Shown here: piece after piece, positions 23,422 to 24,935 of the stretch
Layout: the number at the start of each line of letters is the position of its first letter
Numbering within the stretch: position 1 is the stretch's first letter
Source: a virus
Length of the DNA stretch: 24,935 nucleotides
Reading direction: 5' to 3' (one strand)
Virus record (IMG/VR): IMGVR_UViG_3300042691_043782
Location: 1 to 24,935 of that record
Notes under the pieces: model-generated
Seen by the model: only the letters and a program-made list of their open reading frames with translations
Told to the model about the DNA's origin: nothing
Databases searched by the model: none
Translations under genes and position numbers: made by a program

Positions 23422-24135
23422 ATGCATAATGACATTGTATTGGATCATTCTACCCATACATATACTAATATTCACAATAGTGAAAAGTATATGTCGGTTA
23501 CAACACTAATTGGAAAGTATAAAAAACCTTTCGATAAAGATTTCTGGAGTAAGCATGTAGCTAATCGAGACGGTAAAGATCCTGATCAGGTACTAAAAGA
23601 GTGGGAAAGTATTACTAAAACAGCTCAAAATAGAGGTACTAATATCCACTCCATTATGGAACGATATCTTAAAGAGCAATATATCACAGAAGGTCAAGAA
23701 GAATTGATTAAAAGCTTTGATAAGAAATGCACTGGCGTTATTAAGTCCAATTCAAATATCCTTTGTGAACACACAGTATATTCACATGATTATAGATTAG
23801 CAGGAACAGCAGATGTTATTGTGGAAAATAATGACTTATTTTATATTTTAGATTTTAAGACCAATAAGAAGTTCAATTTTACATCTAAGTATAATGACTA
23901 TTTTTTTGCACCATTAGACTATCTCCAACAATGTGAATTTACCACTTATACTATTCAGCTTTCTATCTATGCATATTTGCATGAGCAATTAACAGGAAAG
24001 AAATGTGCAGGACTTAAGATTTTTTATCTCAGAGAATTTAATGACAAAACCTTCTGGCAAGATATCGCAGCGGTTTATATGAAGAGCACAGTACGTGATT
24101 TATTGCAAGATAAGGATAAAAAAGATTTATTATGA
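23422..24135 (+). CDS. PD-(D/E)XK nuclease (RecB/Cas4-like exonuclease family)
   Basis: 237 residues with the nuclease core visible: NRGTNIHSIME with His76, the upstream helix of RecB-type nucleases; CEHTVYSHDYRLAGTADVIV with Glu116 and Asp131 (GTAD); the central LDFKTNK with Asp144 and Lys146; then QLSIYAYL with Gln179 and Tyr183, the QxxxY motif of the RecB/AddB/Cas4 group. These residues bind the metal and cut DNA. The likely role is phage recombination, DNA processing or host DNA degradation. No cysteine cluster of the Cas4 iron-sulphur type is apparent. It is the first gene after the virion block, behind a sigma70-type promoter, so probably early. The precise substrate is unknown. Confidence 0.88.
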   Translation: MHNDIVLDHSTHTYTNIHNSEKYMSVTTLIGKYKKPFDKDFWSKHVANRDGKDPDQVLKEWESITKTAQNRGTNIHSIMERYLKEQYITEGQEELIKSFDKKCTGVIKSNSNILCEHTVYSHDYRLAGTADVIVENNDLFYILDFKTNKKFNFTSKYNDYFFAPLDYLQQCEFTTYTIQLSIYAYLHEQLTGKKCAGLKIFYLREFNDKTFWQDIAAVYMKSTVRDLLQDKDKKDLL

Positions 24136-24164
24136 AACCCAATAAATTAGTAAAAACATAAAAC

Positions 24165-24626
24165 ATGGCAGAGAACCCTAATAAAAAATATAGTAACGAA
24201 GAGCTCAATGAATTTTGGAATTTTGTTGAGACTATTCAATTCAACCAAAGCAAAGACGCTAAAACAATTAAGAAAGACTTGCTGAAACGTCTAGTACCAC
24301 ATCAATCAGAATTGTATAAAAATGTTTGTGATGATTATGCATACTTTTTGAATAGTAAATTAGCTGCGAAAAATACAAAATACTTATTTTATTGTTATGC
24401 AGCAATTGCCGCTGGTAGAGAATTCTATAATTTATGTTCTGAGAAGACAGATACTCTAGAATCATTAACCGATCAAGTAGATCTCATGAATCATCTTGGA
24501 AATTGTTTCCCACTCAGTGATGATTATTTCTTTCCAGACCAAGACTCCTTTATCGTAGAAGAATCAAAAGACTTCGAATATGAAGAGTATGAAGAGTATG
24601 ATGATAATCCATATGAAGATGATTAA
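24165..24626 (+). CDS. Acidic protein of unknown function
   Basis: 153 residues, not recognised. The body is helical (NEELNEFWNFVETIQFNQSK, KYLFYCYAAIAAGREFYNLC). The last 20 residues are strongly acidic with a repeated EYEEYEEYDD motif, as in DNA mimics or proteins that bind basic partners, though this is only suggestive. It starts 29 nt after the nuclease gene; the gap has A-rich sequence but no convincing promoter or Shine-Dalgarno. Position suggests an early DNA-metabolism or host-takeover unit. It could be a small regulatory or accessory protein. Confidence 0.7.
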   Translation: MAENPNKKYSNEELNEFWNFVETIQFNQSKDAKTIKKDLLKRLVPHQSELYKNVCDDYAYFLNSKLAAKNTKYLFYCYAAIAAGREFYNLCSEKTDTLESLTDQVDLMNHLGNCFPLSDDYFFPDQDSFIVEESKDFEYEEYEEYDDNPYEDD

Positions 24627-24634
24627 CTAATAAT

Positions 24635-24935
24635 ATGCAATTCATAAAGATTCGGTGTGATAAAAAAGATAAAAAAACAATCGAGAATTGTAATATAAAT
24701 CTTCAGTACATTGAATCTTTATTATCTTGTATTTTAAATTCAATTAGACCAAAGAGAACAACCAATTATCATATTCTTCGATTAAGAATCATTAAAGAAG
24801 AATACTCTCAATATACGTTCAATAATGCCATATGTATAAGAAAAGATATATTTGAATTATCTGAGCATCAAGCAATGAAATTGTTCATTGAAGATCTTTT
24901 GCATGAATTTTGCCATTATATTCAATACGTAGTAG
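24635..24935 (+). CDS. Protein with HExxH metalloprotease-like motif (partial)
   Basis: An open frame starts at ATG 24635, 8 nt after the previous stop, and runs off the window after 100 codons. Residues 90-94 read HEFCH within EDLLHEFCHYIQ, an HExxH zinc-binding motif on a predicted helix, preceded by IKEEYSQYTFNNAICIRKD, which resembles the strand before the active-site helix of small SprT-like or minimal gluzincin-type proteases. If real, His90 and His94 bind zinc and Glu91 is catalytic. The third ligand would lie beyond the window edge. It may be a phage protease or only a structural zinc fold; the truncated end prevents a decision. Confidence 0.65.
   Translation, partial: MQFIKIRCDKKDKKTIENCNINLQYIESLLSCILNSIRPKRTTNYHILRLRIIKEEYSQYTFNNAICIRKDIFELSEHQAMKLFIEDLLHEFCHYIQYVV

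Noticed and set aside
24136-24164. Promoter for the acidic protein gene
   Set aside because: AATAAATT is 16 nt from the ATG and nothing at 5-7 nt resembles a -10; the gap is only A-rich.

Overview
This window is part of the genome of a large, AT-rich, contractile-tailed, T4-like phage (myovirus). The assignment rests on a gp53-like and a gp25 baseplate wedge protein, a Baseplate_J/gp6-type wedge protein, a gp44-type clamp loader, a T4-style late promoter motif (NNTAAATA, one copy the exact TATAAATA), and a long run of tail fibre or adhesin genes. The host cannot be read from the sequence. There are no tRNAs, CRISPR arrays, insertion sequences or integration genes, and no gene-free stretch longer than about 50 bp.

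Layout. (1) 1-3545: the last codons of an upstream gene, then gp53-like wedge, gp27-like hub and a hub/tail protein with a C-terminal transglycosylase-type domain, tightly packed. (2) 3542-5963: an island of four genes. A minus-strand gene, possibly the small terminase subunit, is followed by plus-strand dUTPase and clamp loader ATPase, then a minus-strand gene of unknown function. (3) 5995-11602: gp25, gp6 and a 1102-residue protein in the gp7 position with a PKD domain and a predicted beta-propeller. (4) 11621-23392: nine virion or adhesin proteins, including lectin-like and propeller domains and two fibres that share an Mtd-like N-terminus. (5) 23422-24935: a PD-(D/E)XK nuclease, an acidic unknown protein and the start of a protein with an HExxH motif.

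The main observation is how expression appears to be organised. Nine genes on both strands carry an 8-bp NNTAAATA late-promoter box ending exactly 5 or 6 nt before the start codon. The dUTPase has a near-consensus sigma70 promoter (TTGATA-17-TATAAT) ending 6 nt before its ATG, and the nuclease has TTGATA-16-TATATT ending 5 nt before its ATG. With the usual T4 late or sigma70 geometry, the +1 base would be the first base of the start codon or the base next to it. These transcripts would therefore be leaderless. Most other genes start within 5 nt of, or overlap, the preceding stop and have no convincing Shine-Dalgarno sequence. The picture is of leaderless first cistrons followed by coupled downstream cistrons. 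Promoter class matches function: sigma70-type sites precede DNA-metabolism genes and late-type sites precede virion genes. The motif also corrects the gp25 start to 5995.

In T4 the clamp loaded by gp44/gp62 is itself a co-activator of late transcription. The early-type dUTPase/clamp loader unit and the late boxes may therefore be linked in the same way here (inference).
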